Source: Bacillota bacterium (GTDB lineage: Bacteria > Bacillota > Dethiobacteria > DTU022). From it: a stretch of DNA of 5,856 nucleotides. The position numbers and the translations under genes are program-made. Under the pieces are notes generated by a model. That model was not told where the DNA came from. It saw only the letters and a program-made list of their open reading frames with translations, and did not search any database. The stretch spans positions 1-5,856 of the forward strand of contig JAAYGO010000110.1 in the NCBI GenBank assembly GCA_012727685.1, written 5' to 3'. This document shows positions 1-5,723 of this stretch, piece by piece (positions within the stretch are counted from its first letter, which is position 1; each line of letters opens with the position of its first letter).

Positions 1-506
1 CCGGGGCGGGCGCCGCAGCCGGTGACCATCTGCCGCGGATCAACCACGCCGGTCACGGCCAGGCCGTATTTCGGCTCCTCGTCTTCGATGCTGTGCCCCC
101 CCACCAGGGAGGCGCCCGCTTCCCGGATCTTGTCGAGGCCGCCTTTCAAAATCTGTTCCAGCACGTCCAGCGAAAGCTTGTTGGAGGGAAAGCAGACCAG
201 GTTCAAAGCGGTGAGCGGCCTGGCGCCAACCGTGTAAACGTCGCTCAAGGAGTTCGCCGCGGCGATCTGGCCAAACGTATAGGGGTCGTCCACCACGGGG
301 GTAAAAAAATCAACTGTTTGGACCAGCGCCAGGTCGTCCGTAAGGCGGTAAATGCCGGCATCGGCAAAATGCTGCTCCCGGTTCAGGTAGCGCGGGTCAT
401 CGGCTGCGGGCAGGCGGCACAGAACCTGTGCCAGGGCTTCAGGCCCAATTTTCGCCGCTCACCCGGCGCTTGTGGTATACGCGGTCAGGCGAATCTCTTT
501 ATTCAT
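1..506 (-). CDS. selD: Selenophosphate synthetase (selenide, water dikinase), Sec-containing, 3' end outside window
   Basis: SelD makes selenophosphate from selenide and ATP, the selenium donor for SelA. Reading the minus strand from ATG 506 gives 168 codons to the window edge, about half of the usual ~345 residues, with one in-frame TGA at codon 16. The N-terminus (IRLTAYTTSAG-U-AAKIGPEAL) matches the family's IRLT-Y---GAGCGCKISP, with Sec16 at the catalytic Cys position (E. coli Cys17) and Lys19 matching the essential Lys20. Beyond it lie VDFFTPVVDDPYTFGQIAAANSLSDV (residues 65-90), the metal/ATP-binding part of the AIRS-like fold, then LVGGHSIEDEEPKYGLAVTGVV (134-155). An AGAGGG ribosome binding site (513-518) sits 6 bases before the ATG. 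The frame is open on both sides of the TGA and a SECIS-like hairpin follows, so this is recoding and not a pseudogene. It shares its strand with selA and selB but is separated from them by two unrelated genes. No clear promoter was seen upstream. Confidence 0.95.
416..432 (-). promoter_or_regulatory. Bacterial SECIS hairpin in selD mRNA
   Basis: On the minus strand GGCACAG (432-426), loop GUU (425-423) and CUGUGCC (422-416) form a perfect 7-bp stem inside the selD coding sequence. The loop begins 34 bases after the UGA. This fits the bacterial SECIS pattern as I recall it: UGA-to-loop distance of roughly 16-37 bases, a short apical loop and a G at its first or second position. It would bind the C-terminal winged-helix part of SelB. 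A weak lower stem (AUUGG with CCGAU) could extend it. The fold was judged by eye, not computed. Confidence 0.8.
459..461 (-). other. selD: In-frame TGA read as selenocysteine (codon 16 of selD)
   Basis: The minus-strand TGA interrupts an otherwise continuous SelD frame exactly at the catalytic Cys/Sec residue: the flanking residues are SAG on one side and AAKIGP on the other. Many known SelD proteins carry Sec at this site. selA and selB in the same window supply the decoding machinery. A sequencing error or nonsense mutation is unlikely, given the exact position and the hairpin downstream. Confidence 0.93.
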
Positions 507-512
507 GATCAA

Positions 513-518
513 CCCTCT
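513..518 (-). promoter_or_regulatory. Ribosome binding site of selD
   Basis: AGAGGG on the minus strand lies 6 bases before ATG 506. It fixes the start of selD on the upstream side of the TGA codon, which shows that ribosomes enter before the Sec codon and do not restart after it. Confidence 0.7.
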
Positions 519-607
519 TCAATATTGCTCTTCGATTGGTTTAGTCGCCGATCACAGTCGCTCCAGCTCCTAAGCGACCAGAAGGACAAATGTTTTCAAT
601 CTCCTGA

Positions 608-880
608 AGCCCCCCTCACCCTCACCCTCTCCCCCCAAAGGGGGGAGAGGGGATTATTATTGGCCATGTCCCACGCTTTTTAGCCTGACGCTCTTTCGAC
701 TCAGCGGGAGGAGAGGGGTTTTTTATTGACCGCTTCCCGGGCTGCCCACCGTAGCGCCGCTTAAGACGAAGGGTGAAGAGGGAATTATTAAAAGCCATGC
801 CCAAGCCCCATTAGGGAGAAACCTGACCTCTCGCTCTCCCTCCAGGGGGTACAGAGGGGATTGAGGCCGCCACCATTATT
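608..880. repeat. Degenerate array of about four palindromic intergenic repeats
   Basis: The right half of the 625-651 palindrome plus its trailing AT-rich segment recurs three times in decayed form. GAGAGGGG-like cores lie at 645, 711, 775 and 852, giving spacings of about 65-77 bases. Copies at 645 and 775 share a tail close to ATTATTA-n-GCCATG-CCCA. The segment 819-860 is a mutated copy of the whole palindrome. The first copy is intact and the others are diverged, which suggests serial insertion or duplication followed by decay. Confidence 0.55.
625..651. repeat. Perfect 12-bp inverted repeat (GC-rich palindrome)
   Basis: Arms CCCTCTCCCCCC (625-636) and GGGGGGAGAGGG (640-651) pair perfectly around AAA. 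No T-run follows on either strand, so it is not a standard intrinsic terminator. It resembles the CCCTCACCCT-type palindromic repeats scattered between genes in many bacterial genomes. That comparison is from memory. Confidence 0.85.
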
Positions 881-927
881 ATGTTCCTCGTAGTAATCCT
901 GTTTGGAGCTAGCATGGCATTTTACTC

Positions 928-1557
928 TTACCCCTTGCTTTTGCGCAGGGAACGAATGCTAACCTCATGTTCGCCAATGATTTCATAAAAAGACTTGTAA
1001 TCTTCAATAATTTTATCTAGCTTTTGCGAGAAATCTGTTTTAAATTCAAGCAGCGCCCCCGTTTGCTCAAAGGTAGCTTGCAGCTTGCGATCGAACTTGG
1101 AAAATTCAGTATTTAAGGCCGCAACGTCGCGCTTAAGGGCGACAACATCACCTTTAAGTCCGGCTACGTCACCTTTCAGTGTAGCGACATCGGTCTTAAG
1201 TCCGGCTACGTCACTTTTTAATGTAGCAACATCGGTCTTAAGTCCGGCTACTTCTTCCTTTAATACAACAACATCACCTTTAAGCCCGGCAACATCGTTT
1301 TTCAGTGCAGCAACATCACCGTTGAGCGTTGCAAAATCGGCCTTCAGACCGGAAACGTCACCCGTTAGTGCCCTAATATCACCCTTGAGTCCGGCAACAT
1401 CGCCTTTCAACGCGGCAACATCACCTTTAAACCCGGCCAAGTCACCCTTCACCGTAGCAACATCGCCTTTGAGCCCGGCAACATCGTCCTTCAAATTTCC
1501 AATGTTCTCGTCCACTGCAGTTAACCTGCTCAAAATCTGTTTCAGAATCTTTTCCAA
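928..1557 (-). CDS. Heptad-repeat (coiled-coil) protein, function unknown
   Basis: I do not recognise a function. From the TTG at 1557 the protein is 209 residues: a short N-terminal helix (EKILKQILSRLTAVDENIGNL), then about 18 nearly uninterrupted seven-residue repeats of the form V-A-x-L-K-G-D. Val/Ile/Phe and Leu alternate at 3/4 spacing as in a coiled coil, with Gly and Asp in most repeats. A non-repetitive, charged C-terminal ~60 residues (FSKFDRKLQATFEQTGALLEFKTDF...) follows. There is no signal peptide or membrane segment, so it is probably cytosolic and oligomeric. A GTG at 1566 would extend it by three residues but overlaps the ribosome binding site, whereas TTG 1557 lies 8 bases after GGAGG (1566-1570). 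It has its own strong promoter. Base composition is clearly more AT-rich than the sel genes. The family could be a structural, phage-derived or regulatory coiled-coil protein; none of these can be chosen from the sequence. Confidence 0.75.
   Translation of the reverse strand: MEKILKQILSRLTAVDENIGNLKDDVAGLKGDVATVKGDLAGFKGDVAALKGDVAGLKGDIRALTGDVSGLKADFATLNGDVAALKNDVAGLKGDVVVLKEEVAGLKTDVATLKSDVAGLKTDVATLKGDVAGLKGDVVALKRDVAALNTEFSKFDRKLQATFEQTGALLEFKTDFSQKLDKIIEDYKSFYEIIGEHEVSIRSLRKSKG
1115..1500 (-). repeat. 21/42-bp in-frame tandem repeat inside the coiled-coil gene
   Basis: The heptad repeats are visible as DNA repeats of 21 bp, with a stronger 42-bp double unit. The motif AAGTCCGGCTA (plus strand) recurs at 1156, 1198 and 1240, with a variant at 1282. 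Neighbouring 42-bp copies differ at only a few bases, which points to recent expansion by slippage or unequal recombination. The absence of stop codons on the plus strand here is a by-product of the repeat. Confidence 0.85.
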
Positions 1558-1565
1558 AACAGACA

Positions 1566-1570
1566 CCTCC
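1566..1570 (-). promoter_or_regulatory. Ribosome binding site deciding a TTG start
   Basis: A perfect GGAGG on the minus strand. The in-frame GTG (1566-1564) overlaps its last base and cannot be served by it. The in-frame TTG at 1557-1555 sits at an ideal 8-base spacing. Confidence 0.75.
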
Positions 1571-1587
1571 GGAACATTGTTTATCCA

Positions 1588-1616
1588 ATTATACCAAACA
1601 AATGTTCTGGTGTAAA
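1588..1616 (-). promoter_or_regulatory. Sigma-A type promoter of the coiled-coil gene
   Basis: On the minus strand: TTTACA (1616-1611) as -35, a 17-base spacer, and a perfect TATAAT (1593-1588) as -10. The predicted transcript start near 1581 leaves a leader of about 24 bases before TTG 1557 that contains the GGAGG site. Confidence 0.8.
1595..1608. promoter_or_regulatory. LexA-like operator in the promoter spacer
   Basis: The 14 plus-strand bases 1595-1608 match the Gram-positive LexA box CGAACRNRYGTTYC at 12 of 14 positions (core AAAC-N4-GTTC, one change from GAAC-N4-GTTC). The site sits between the -35 and -10, where a bound repressor would block transcription. The same bases form an imperfect inverted repeat with GAACATTGTTT at 1572-1582. 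Regulation by LexA is an inference from the match and its position alone. Confidence 0.35.
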
Positions 1617-1640
1617 GGATTATATAAAGGGAGGTGACAT

Positions 1641-1676
1641 AAATAAAAAAAGAGGCGCGCGCAAGCCGCCCCTCTT
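1641..1676 (-). terminator. Intrinsic terminator of the TM2 gene
   Basis: On the minus strand AAGAGG (1676-1671) pairs with CCTCTT (1655-1650) around a GC-rich, partly pairing interior, and is followed directly by a T-rich tract (about 1650-1641). It lies ~25 bases beyond the stop of the TM2 gene and before the coiled-coil promoter, so it insulates the two genes. Confidence 0.75.
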
Positions 1677-1700
1677 GGTGCCGTGCCCGATTTGTAAAAC

Positions 1701-1940
1701 TTAGGTCCAGTTTTTTAAGTATTTGCCGTCCTTATCTTTGAATTTACCGATCAGCAATAAGATAAAGTCGACCAGTGTCCCGATCCCGACAAAACCGAGG
1801 GTGATCAGCCAGAGAATGCCGGTGCCGATTTTACCAACATAAAAGCGATGAATACCGAGAGTCCCAAGGAAAAAGCAAAGCAATACAGCGGGTAACAATT
1901 TCTTTTCGGATACTTCTACGGCTACTGTGGTTTCCGACAT
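1701..1940 (-). CDS. TM2-domain membrane protein
   Basis: A 79-residue protein consisting almost entirely of a TM2 domain. A short polar N-terminus (1-12) leads to a first membrane helix (about 15-30). The family's conserved turn GIHRFYVG follows (29-36), then a second helix region (39-64) carrying GIGTLVDFILLLIG, and a charged tail (KFKDKDGKYLKNWT). TM2 proteins are small two-helix membrane proteins of unknown biochemical role, widespread in bacteria. The start is ATG 1940, with AAGGAG (1955-1950) 9 bases upstream. It is a single-gene unit with its own promoter and terminator. Nothing in the sequence ties it to selenium metabolism; its place between selB and selD looks incidental. Confidence 0.9.
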   Translation of the reverse strand: MSETTVAVEVSEKKLLPAVLLCFFLGTLGIHRFYVGKIGTGILWLITLGFVGIGTLVDFILLLIGKFKDKDGKYLKNWT

Positions 1941-1961
1941 TTGGCCAAACTCCTTCCAATA

Positions 1962-1990
1962 GTTATGATTTACTTGCTATTTAATGTCAA
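1962..1990 (-). promoter_or_regulatory. Probable promoter of the TM2 gene
   Basis: On the minus strand a perfect TTGACA (1990-1985), a 17-base spacer and a weak -10 CATAAC (1967-1962). The predicted start near 1955 would put the ribosome binding site at the very 5' end of the message, so the exact -10 may differ. The rest of the gap to selB (1991-2136) holds no gene and no clear terminator for selB; its only structure is a GC-rich patch at about 2078-2118 with short repeats of CCTGCC and GGCCGG. Confidence 0.45.
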
Positions 1991-2136
1991 AGGGCACGGC
2001 AAACCTTGTCCATCGTGGTGGCAACAGGCTCATTTAACGTAAATGTGGATTTAATCAACAGATTTGGTAAATTCGGCGCCCTGCCGGGGATTTCCTGCCA
2101 GAATACCGGCCGGCCAAAAATTTTAAGACTTCCCTG

Positions 2137-4056
2137 TCAATCTCGCTGCCCCCGGGACACGAGCACGCGGTAGTCGCCCACGCGGCGGGTGATTTTGCGC
2201 TGGTCAAAATGTTCGAGGAGGGGCTGGATATTTTTGCGGGTGCGGTTGGCCAGATCGCGGAACTGGGCCAGGGTGAGCGTTTCCGCCGTTTCAAAGTGCT
2301 TGCGCAGCAGCGCTTCGGCTGCCTCGTAGGCCTCGCGGTGCAGGTAGAGCTCTTCGTTCAACTTGACCAGCGTCCCGCGGCCGGCCAGGTAACCGCAGAT
2401 CTCGTCCCGGCGCCTGCTGTCCAGGCCGGCGCCGGCCAGGGCTTCTTTGGCGGAAGGGGGCTGCAGTCCGCCCTGCCGGTAAAGCTCCACGAGGCGGTTG
2501 ATCTTGGCTTCGTCTTCCGCCGCCGGGCGCGGGGTGTAGCCGAACAGGCTGACCAGATCGCCGCGCACCGAGATCTTCTCCGCCTCGGCCATGAGCGAGA
2601 GAAGGGCGTCGTATTCGCGCTGGCCGAGGGCGGCGGGCAGCTCGCCGCGCAGGCTGGCGCGCGAGATCCCCGCGGAAAGCGGGTTCTGCCGGTGATGCAC
2701 TCTAAGCGCGGCCATGATTTTTTCTTCCCATGCCTGCAGCCTTTCCTTTTCCACGTAGCTCTCCGCCAGCCTGGCCACTAGCCCTTCGCCGGCCAGGCGT
2801 TCGAGAATCTGTTCCAACTGCTCCGCCCCGAGACGGGTCTCCCTGACCAAGCGGGACCGGTCGGCGGCGATCAGCTCGGCCAGCTTCTGGCGCACGAAAG
2901 CGGTGGCGCCGCCGCTCTGTTGATCCTGCTCCAGCTCCCGCAGGTGGGCGATGGTCTCGGCACGAAAACGGCGGTGGCGGGCGGGCGAAGGATCGAGGAC
3001 GCGGCCGCCGCCAATGGTGGTCATCGGCGAATAGGAGCGGATCACAAACGGATCGCCGCGGTCCGCCACCAGGGCGCGGTCGAGCCGACACTGGACCAAC
3101 CCTTTTTCGCCGGGTTTGAGCGTATCCTTTTCCAGCAGCAGCAGGCGCGCCGTAGCCCGGGCGGTGCCCAGGAAGAAATGAACCGGATCCATGTTCTTTA
3201 ACGAGCGGGGCGCTGCCGGCAGCAGCGATAAGGCAACATCAACCAGGGCTGTGGGGCGGTAGATACCGGGACGGGCTACCACGCTGCCGCGCTGCACCTG
3301 CTTCTTCTCCAGGCCGGATAGATTCAGCGCCACCCGCTGCCCGGCCCGCGCCTCCGGCAGATCCCGGTCGTGCACCTGGATATTGCGCACCCGCGCTTCC
3401 ACCCCCGGCGGGATCACGGCCACCGTTTCACCGGTCAGGACCGTCCCCTGGATCAGGGTTCCGGTAACCACGGTGCCGAAGCCGGGCAGGCTAAAAGCGC
3501 GGTCCACCGGCAGCCTTAAGGGGGCGGCTGCATCGCGGGGAGCGACCTGGCGGGTTAGACGGTCGATCAGCTCTTTCAGTTCGGCGATTCCTTCCCCCGT
3601 GTATGCAGAGACGGCGGCCATGGGCGCCCCCTCGAGGAAGGTGCCGCGCAGCTCCTCCCTGATCTCCTCCTGGACCAGTTCGCGCCACTCCGCGTCAACC
3701 AGGTCGATCTTGGTGAGCACCACAATCCCCTTTTGCACCCCCAGGAGCTGCAGGATCTGGAGATGCTCCCGCGTCTGGGGCATGATCCCTTCCCCCGCAT
3801 CCACCACGAGCAGGACCAGGTCCATGCCGGCCGCTCCGGCGAGCATGTTATGAATAAAGCGCTCGTGGCCGGGGACATCCACCACCCCGGCCAGGCGGCC
3901 GCTGGGCAGGAGAAAGGGGGCAAAGCCCAGGTCGATGGAGATGCCCCGCTCCTTCTCTTCCCGCAGGCGGTCCGTATCCACCCCGGTTAACGCCTTGATT
4001 AAAACTGTCTTGCCGTGATCCACATGCCCGGCTGTGCCGATAATAATATGCTCCAA
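2137..4056 (-). CDS. selB: Selenocysteine-specific translation elongation factor SelB
   Basis: SelB is the EF-Tu-like GTPase that carries Sec-tRNA(Sec) to UGA codons marked by a SECIS hairpin. From TTG 4056 the protein is 639 residues, near the ~634 of clostridial SelB. Visible GTPase motifs (numbered from the TTG) are G1 GHVDHGKT (10-17), the switch region RGISIDLGF (37-45), G3 DVPGH (60-64) and G4 TKID (115-118). The EF-Tu-like beta-barrel domains follow (PVDRAFSLPGFGTVVTGTLIQG begins domain 2). The long C-terminal part, from about residue 375, is the region of four winged helices that binds the SECIS RNA. Start choice: AAGGAG (4070-4065), inside the last selA codons, lies 8 bases before the TTG, and the protein then begins just ahead of the P-loop. 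A longer frame reaching ATG 4155 lies within selA and encodes no SelB-like residues. Cotranscribed with selA, and probably translationally coupled to it. Confidence 0.96.
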   Translation of the reverse strand: MEHIIIGTAGHVDHGKTVLIKALTGVDTDRLREEKERGISIDLGFAPFLLPSGRLAGVVDVPGHERFIHNMLAGAAGMDLVLLVVDAGEGIMPQTREHLQILQLLGVQKGIVVLTKIDLVDAEWRELVQEEIREELRGTFLEGAPMAAVSAYTGEGIAELKELIDRLTRQVAPRDAAAPLRLPVDRAFSLPGFGTVVTGTLIQGTVLTGETVAVIPPGVEARVRNIQVHDRDLPEARAGQRVALNLSGLEKKQVQRGSVVARPGIYRPTALVDVALSLLPAAPRSLKNMDPVHFFLGTARATARLLLLEKDTLKPGEKGLVQCRLDRALVADRGDPFVIRSYSPMTTIGGGRVLDPSPARHRRFRAETIAHLRELEQDQQSGGATAFVRQKLAELIAADRSRLVRETRLGAEQLEQILERLAGEGLVARLAESYVEKERLQAWEEKIMAALRVHHRQNPLSAGISRASLRGELPAALGQREYDALLSLMAEAEKISVRGDLVSLFGYTPRPAAEDEAKINRLVELYRQGGLQPPSAKEALAGAGLDSRRRDEICGYLAGRGTLVKLNEELYLHREAYEAAEALLRKHFETAETLTLAQFRDLANRTRKNIQPLLEHFDQRKITRRVGDYRVLVSRGQRD

Positions 4057-4057
4057 G

Positions 4058-5482
4058 TCAGTCGCTCCTTCTGCCGTACGCTTTTTCAATGGCCGCGGCC
4101 AGCAGCGCTTCCTCCTCCGGGGCCACGGTGCGCAGGTCGATGAGCAGGCGATCATGCTGCAAGCGCAACACCACCGGAGGGTCGCCGGTGCGCAGCCTGT
4201 AGGCCAGCTCTTCCGGACCGGGGTGGTCCGGGTTTAAGACCGTCAGGTAGGTGGGCAGATCCGCCGACGGCAAGGCACCGCCGCCGACCCGCGAACTGCC
4301 GGCCCACAGCTCGACTCTCCCCGGACCGAAAACTGCTTCCAGGCGGCGGGCCAGGGCCTGGGCCCGCTCCTTTAAGTGCTCGGGCCTGGCGGTTAAAGCC
4401 CGCCAGATCGGCAGCTCCGCCACGGCCTGCTCTTCATCCAAATATAAACGCAGCGTGGCCTCCAGGGCGGCCAGGTTCAGCCTGTCCACCCGCAGCGCCC
4501 GGGCGAGCTGGTTGCGGCGCAGGCGGTCGATCAGCTCGCGCCGCCCCACCACGATGCCGGCCTGGGGGCCGCCCAGCAGCTTGTCGCCGCTGAAGGTGAC
4601 GAGATCCATGCCGGCGGCGATGCTGTCCTGCACCCGCGGCTCCGCGGGCAGGCCATAGCGCGTGAGGTCGAGGAAGACGCCGCTGCCTAAATCTTCAATG
4701 GCGAGAATGCCCCGCGCCTTTCCCAGGGCGGCCAGCTCCGCCGCGCTGACCGAAGCGGTAAAGCCGAGAATATTGTAATTGCTGGTATGGACTTTTAACA
4801 GGGCTGCCGTCTCCGCGGTGATGGCCGCCTCGTAATCGCGCCGGTAGGTCTTATTGGTGGTGCCCACTTCGACCAGGCGGGCACCGCTGGCGGACATCAC
4901 CTCGGGGATCCGGAAGGAGCCGCCGATTTCGACCAGCTCGCCCCGGGAGACGATCACCCCTTTCCCCGCGGCGAAAGTATTAAGCGTGAGGAACACTGCG
5001 GCGGCATTATTGTTCACCACCACCGCCGCTTCGGCTCCGCTCAGCTCGCAGAGCAGCTCTTCCACGTGGGCCTGGCGCGAACCGCGCCGGCCGCTTTCCA
5101 GGTTAAATTCGAGGTTGCTGTAGCTGCCGCCGGTCCGGGCCAGCGCCTGCACCGCAGCCGCGGCCAGGGGGGCCCTCCCGAGGTTGGTATGGAGAACGAT
5201 GCCGGTGGCGTTGATCACCGGCCGCAGGCTCGGCCTGGCCATGCTTTCGGCCCGGGCGGCCGCTTCGCAGGCCAGTGTTGCGGCGGAAAGGCTTTCCCGG
5301 TCGATGGGCTCTCCCCGGGAGCAGTGCTGCCTGATCCTTTGGCGGTGCCGTTCAACCGTCTCCTGCGCCGCTGCCAGGATGATCTTGCGCGGCAGGCTGC
5401 CGCGCAAAGCCTCCAGCGGGGGTTCGCGCAGCAGGGAGTCGACAGCCGGCAACTCCCGCAAGTATTGTTCAATGTTAACCAA
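4058..5482 (-). CDS. selA: L-seryl-tRNA(Sec) selenium transferase
   Basis: SelA is a pyridoxal-phosphate enzyme that converts Ser-tRNA(Sec) to Sec-tRNA(Sec) using selenophosphate. Family hallmarks run throughout: LRELPAVDSLL near the N-terminus, the INATGIVLHTNLGRAPL block, SGDKLLGGPQAGI with the PLP-binding lysine (residue 301 from the TTG start), and a C-terminal LRLQHDRLLIDLRTV segment. Length is 474 residues from TTG 5482, or 481 from ATG 5503; the family is usually ~460-475. I prefer the TTG. AAGGG (5493-5489) lies 6 bases ahead of it, while ATG 5503 has no ribosome binding site and falls within a few bases of the predicted transcript start. The reading frame and stop are certain; the start is moderately so. 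First gene of a selA-selB operon. Confidence 0.95.
   Translation of the reverse strand: MVNIEQYLRELPAVDSLLREPPLEALRGSLPRKIILAAAQETVERHRQRIRQHCSRGEPIDRESLSAATLACEAAARAESMARPSLRPVINATGIVLHTNLGRAPLAAAAVQALARTGGSYSNLEFNLESGRRGSRQAHVEELLCELSGAEAAVVVNNNAAAVFLTLNTFAAGKGVIVSRGELVEIGGSFRIPEVMSASGARLVEVGTTNKTYRRDYEAAITAETAALLKVHTSNYNILGFTASVSAAELAALGKARGILAIEDLGSGVFLDLTRYGLPAEPRVQDSIAAGMDLVTFSGDKLLGGPQAGIVVGRRELIDRLRRNQLARALRVDRLNLAALEATLRLYLDEEQAVAELPIWRALTARPEHLKERAQALARRLEAVFGPGRVELWAGSSRVGGGALPSADLPTYLTVLNPDHPGPEELAYRLRTGDPPVVLRLQHDRLLIDLRTVAPEEEALLAAAIEKAYGRRSD
4065..4070 (-). promoter_or_regulatory. Ribosome binding site of selB within selA
   Basis: AAGGAG on the minus strand overlaps the codons for the last arginine and serine residues of SelA and precedes TTG 4056 by 8 bases. 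Only one base separates the selA TGA (4060-4058) from the selB start, a layout typical of translational coupling. Confidence 0.75.
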
Positions 5483-5511
5483 ATCTGACCCTTCCCTGAG
5501 CATTTTTAGTA

Positions 5512-5540
5512 ATTATATCAATAGATACCGGGCCGGGCAA
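5512..5540 (-). promoter_or_regulatory. Probable promoter of the selA-selB operon
   Basis: On the minus strand TTGCCC (5540-5535, 4 of 6 to consensus), a 17-base spacer and a perfect TATAAT (5517-5512). The transcript would start near 5505, about 23 bases before TTG 5482. The -35 lies in one arm of a GC-rich inverted repeat (GCCGGGC 5532-5538 with GCCCGGC 5554-5560), which might affect promoter access; that is speculation. Confidence 0.55.
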
Positions 5541-5666
5541 CGGGGGGTTCCGGGCCCGGCTTGCCGGCTTCGCGGAAACGGAATCTTTAGGGGAATGTCT
5601 GGGAATCCCCGGGTTAGTGTAAAATTATCGTAGGTTTATGGAGGATATTTCCATATAGGAATAGAA

Positions 5667-5723
5667 GAGGAACCTCACATTCGCCTAAGAATGAATACCC
5701 CCCGAAGGAGGCAGAGGTTCCTC
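5667..5723 (+). promoter_or_regulatory. Structured leader before the partial plus-strand gene
   Basis: A perfect 10-bp inverted repeat, GAGGAACCTC (5667-5676) and GAGGTTCCTC (5714-5723), ends directly at the ATG (5724). Its 37-base loop contains a smaller stem CATTC/GAATG and the ribosome binding site AAGGAGG (5705-5711). The RNA fold could hide the site. Insertion sequences often limit transposase translation this way when transcribed from outside. Confidence 0.5.

Larger units (their letters stand above)
507..927. other. Non-coding stretch between selD and the coiled-coil gene
   Basis: About 420 bases with no credible gene. Apparent open frames on both strands have no family resemblance and no good ribosome binding site. 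Next to selD, a minus-strand stem (GTCGCT/AGCGAC, 557-562 with 573-578, 10-base loop, extendable by two wobble pairs) would lie in the selD leader if transcription begins upstream of it. The middle and right part (about 608-880) is a set of degenerate GC-rich palindromic repeats, listed separately. I saw no convincing promoter for selD and no T-rich terminator for the coiled-coil gene, so read-through into selD is possible. Confidence 0.6.

Noticed and set aside
625..651. Palindrome as an intrinsic terminator
   Set aside because: The stem is strong but no T-run follows on either strand.
93..683. Long plus-strand open frame of 196 codons
   Set aside because: It lies antisense to selD, whose minus-strand translation is clearly conserved; the open frame is a by-product of GC-rich coding.
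622..804. Minus-strand frame of 60 codons in the intergenic repeats
   Set aside because: It runs through palindromic repeat DNA, has no ribosome binding site and encodes only low-complexity residues.
1115..1500. CRISPR-like array
   Set aside because: The 21/42-bp units are contiguous, have no unique spacers and are in-frame coding repeats.
1085..1615. Plus-strand open frame with Ser/Thr/Pro-rich repeats
   Set aside because: It mirrors the heptad gene: a 21-bp repeat without stops in one frame lacks stops in others. The minus strand has the promoter, ribosome binding site and heptad logic.
1628..1642. GGGAGGTGA on the plus strand as a ribosome binding site with GTG start
   Set aside because: The frame meets a stop within a few codons, so no gene can start here.
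1941..2136. selC (tRNA-Sec) next to selB
   Set aside because: I looked here and in the other intergenic regions for a long acceptor stem, a UCA anticodon arm and a TTC-type T-loop; nothing fitted. A covariance-model search would settle it.
2055..2136. Short minus-strand frame continuing past the selB stop
   Set aside because: It overlaps the end of selB out of frame and enters non-coding DNA; no ribosome binding site and no recognisable domain.
4057..4155. Upstream in-frame extension of selB to ATG 4155
   Set aside because: The extra residues are Arg/Cys/Pro-rich out-of-frame selA sequence with no SelB similarity, and there is a good ribosome binding site for TTG 4056.
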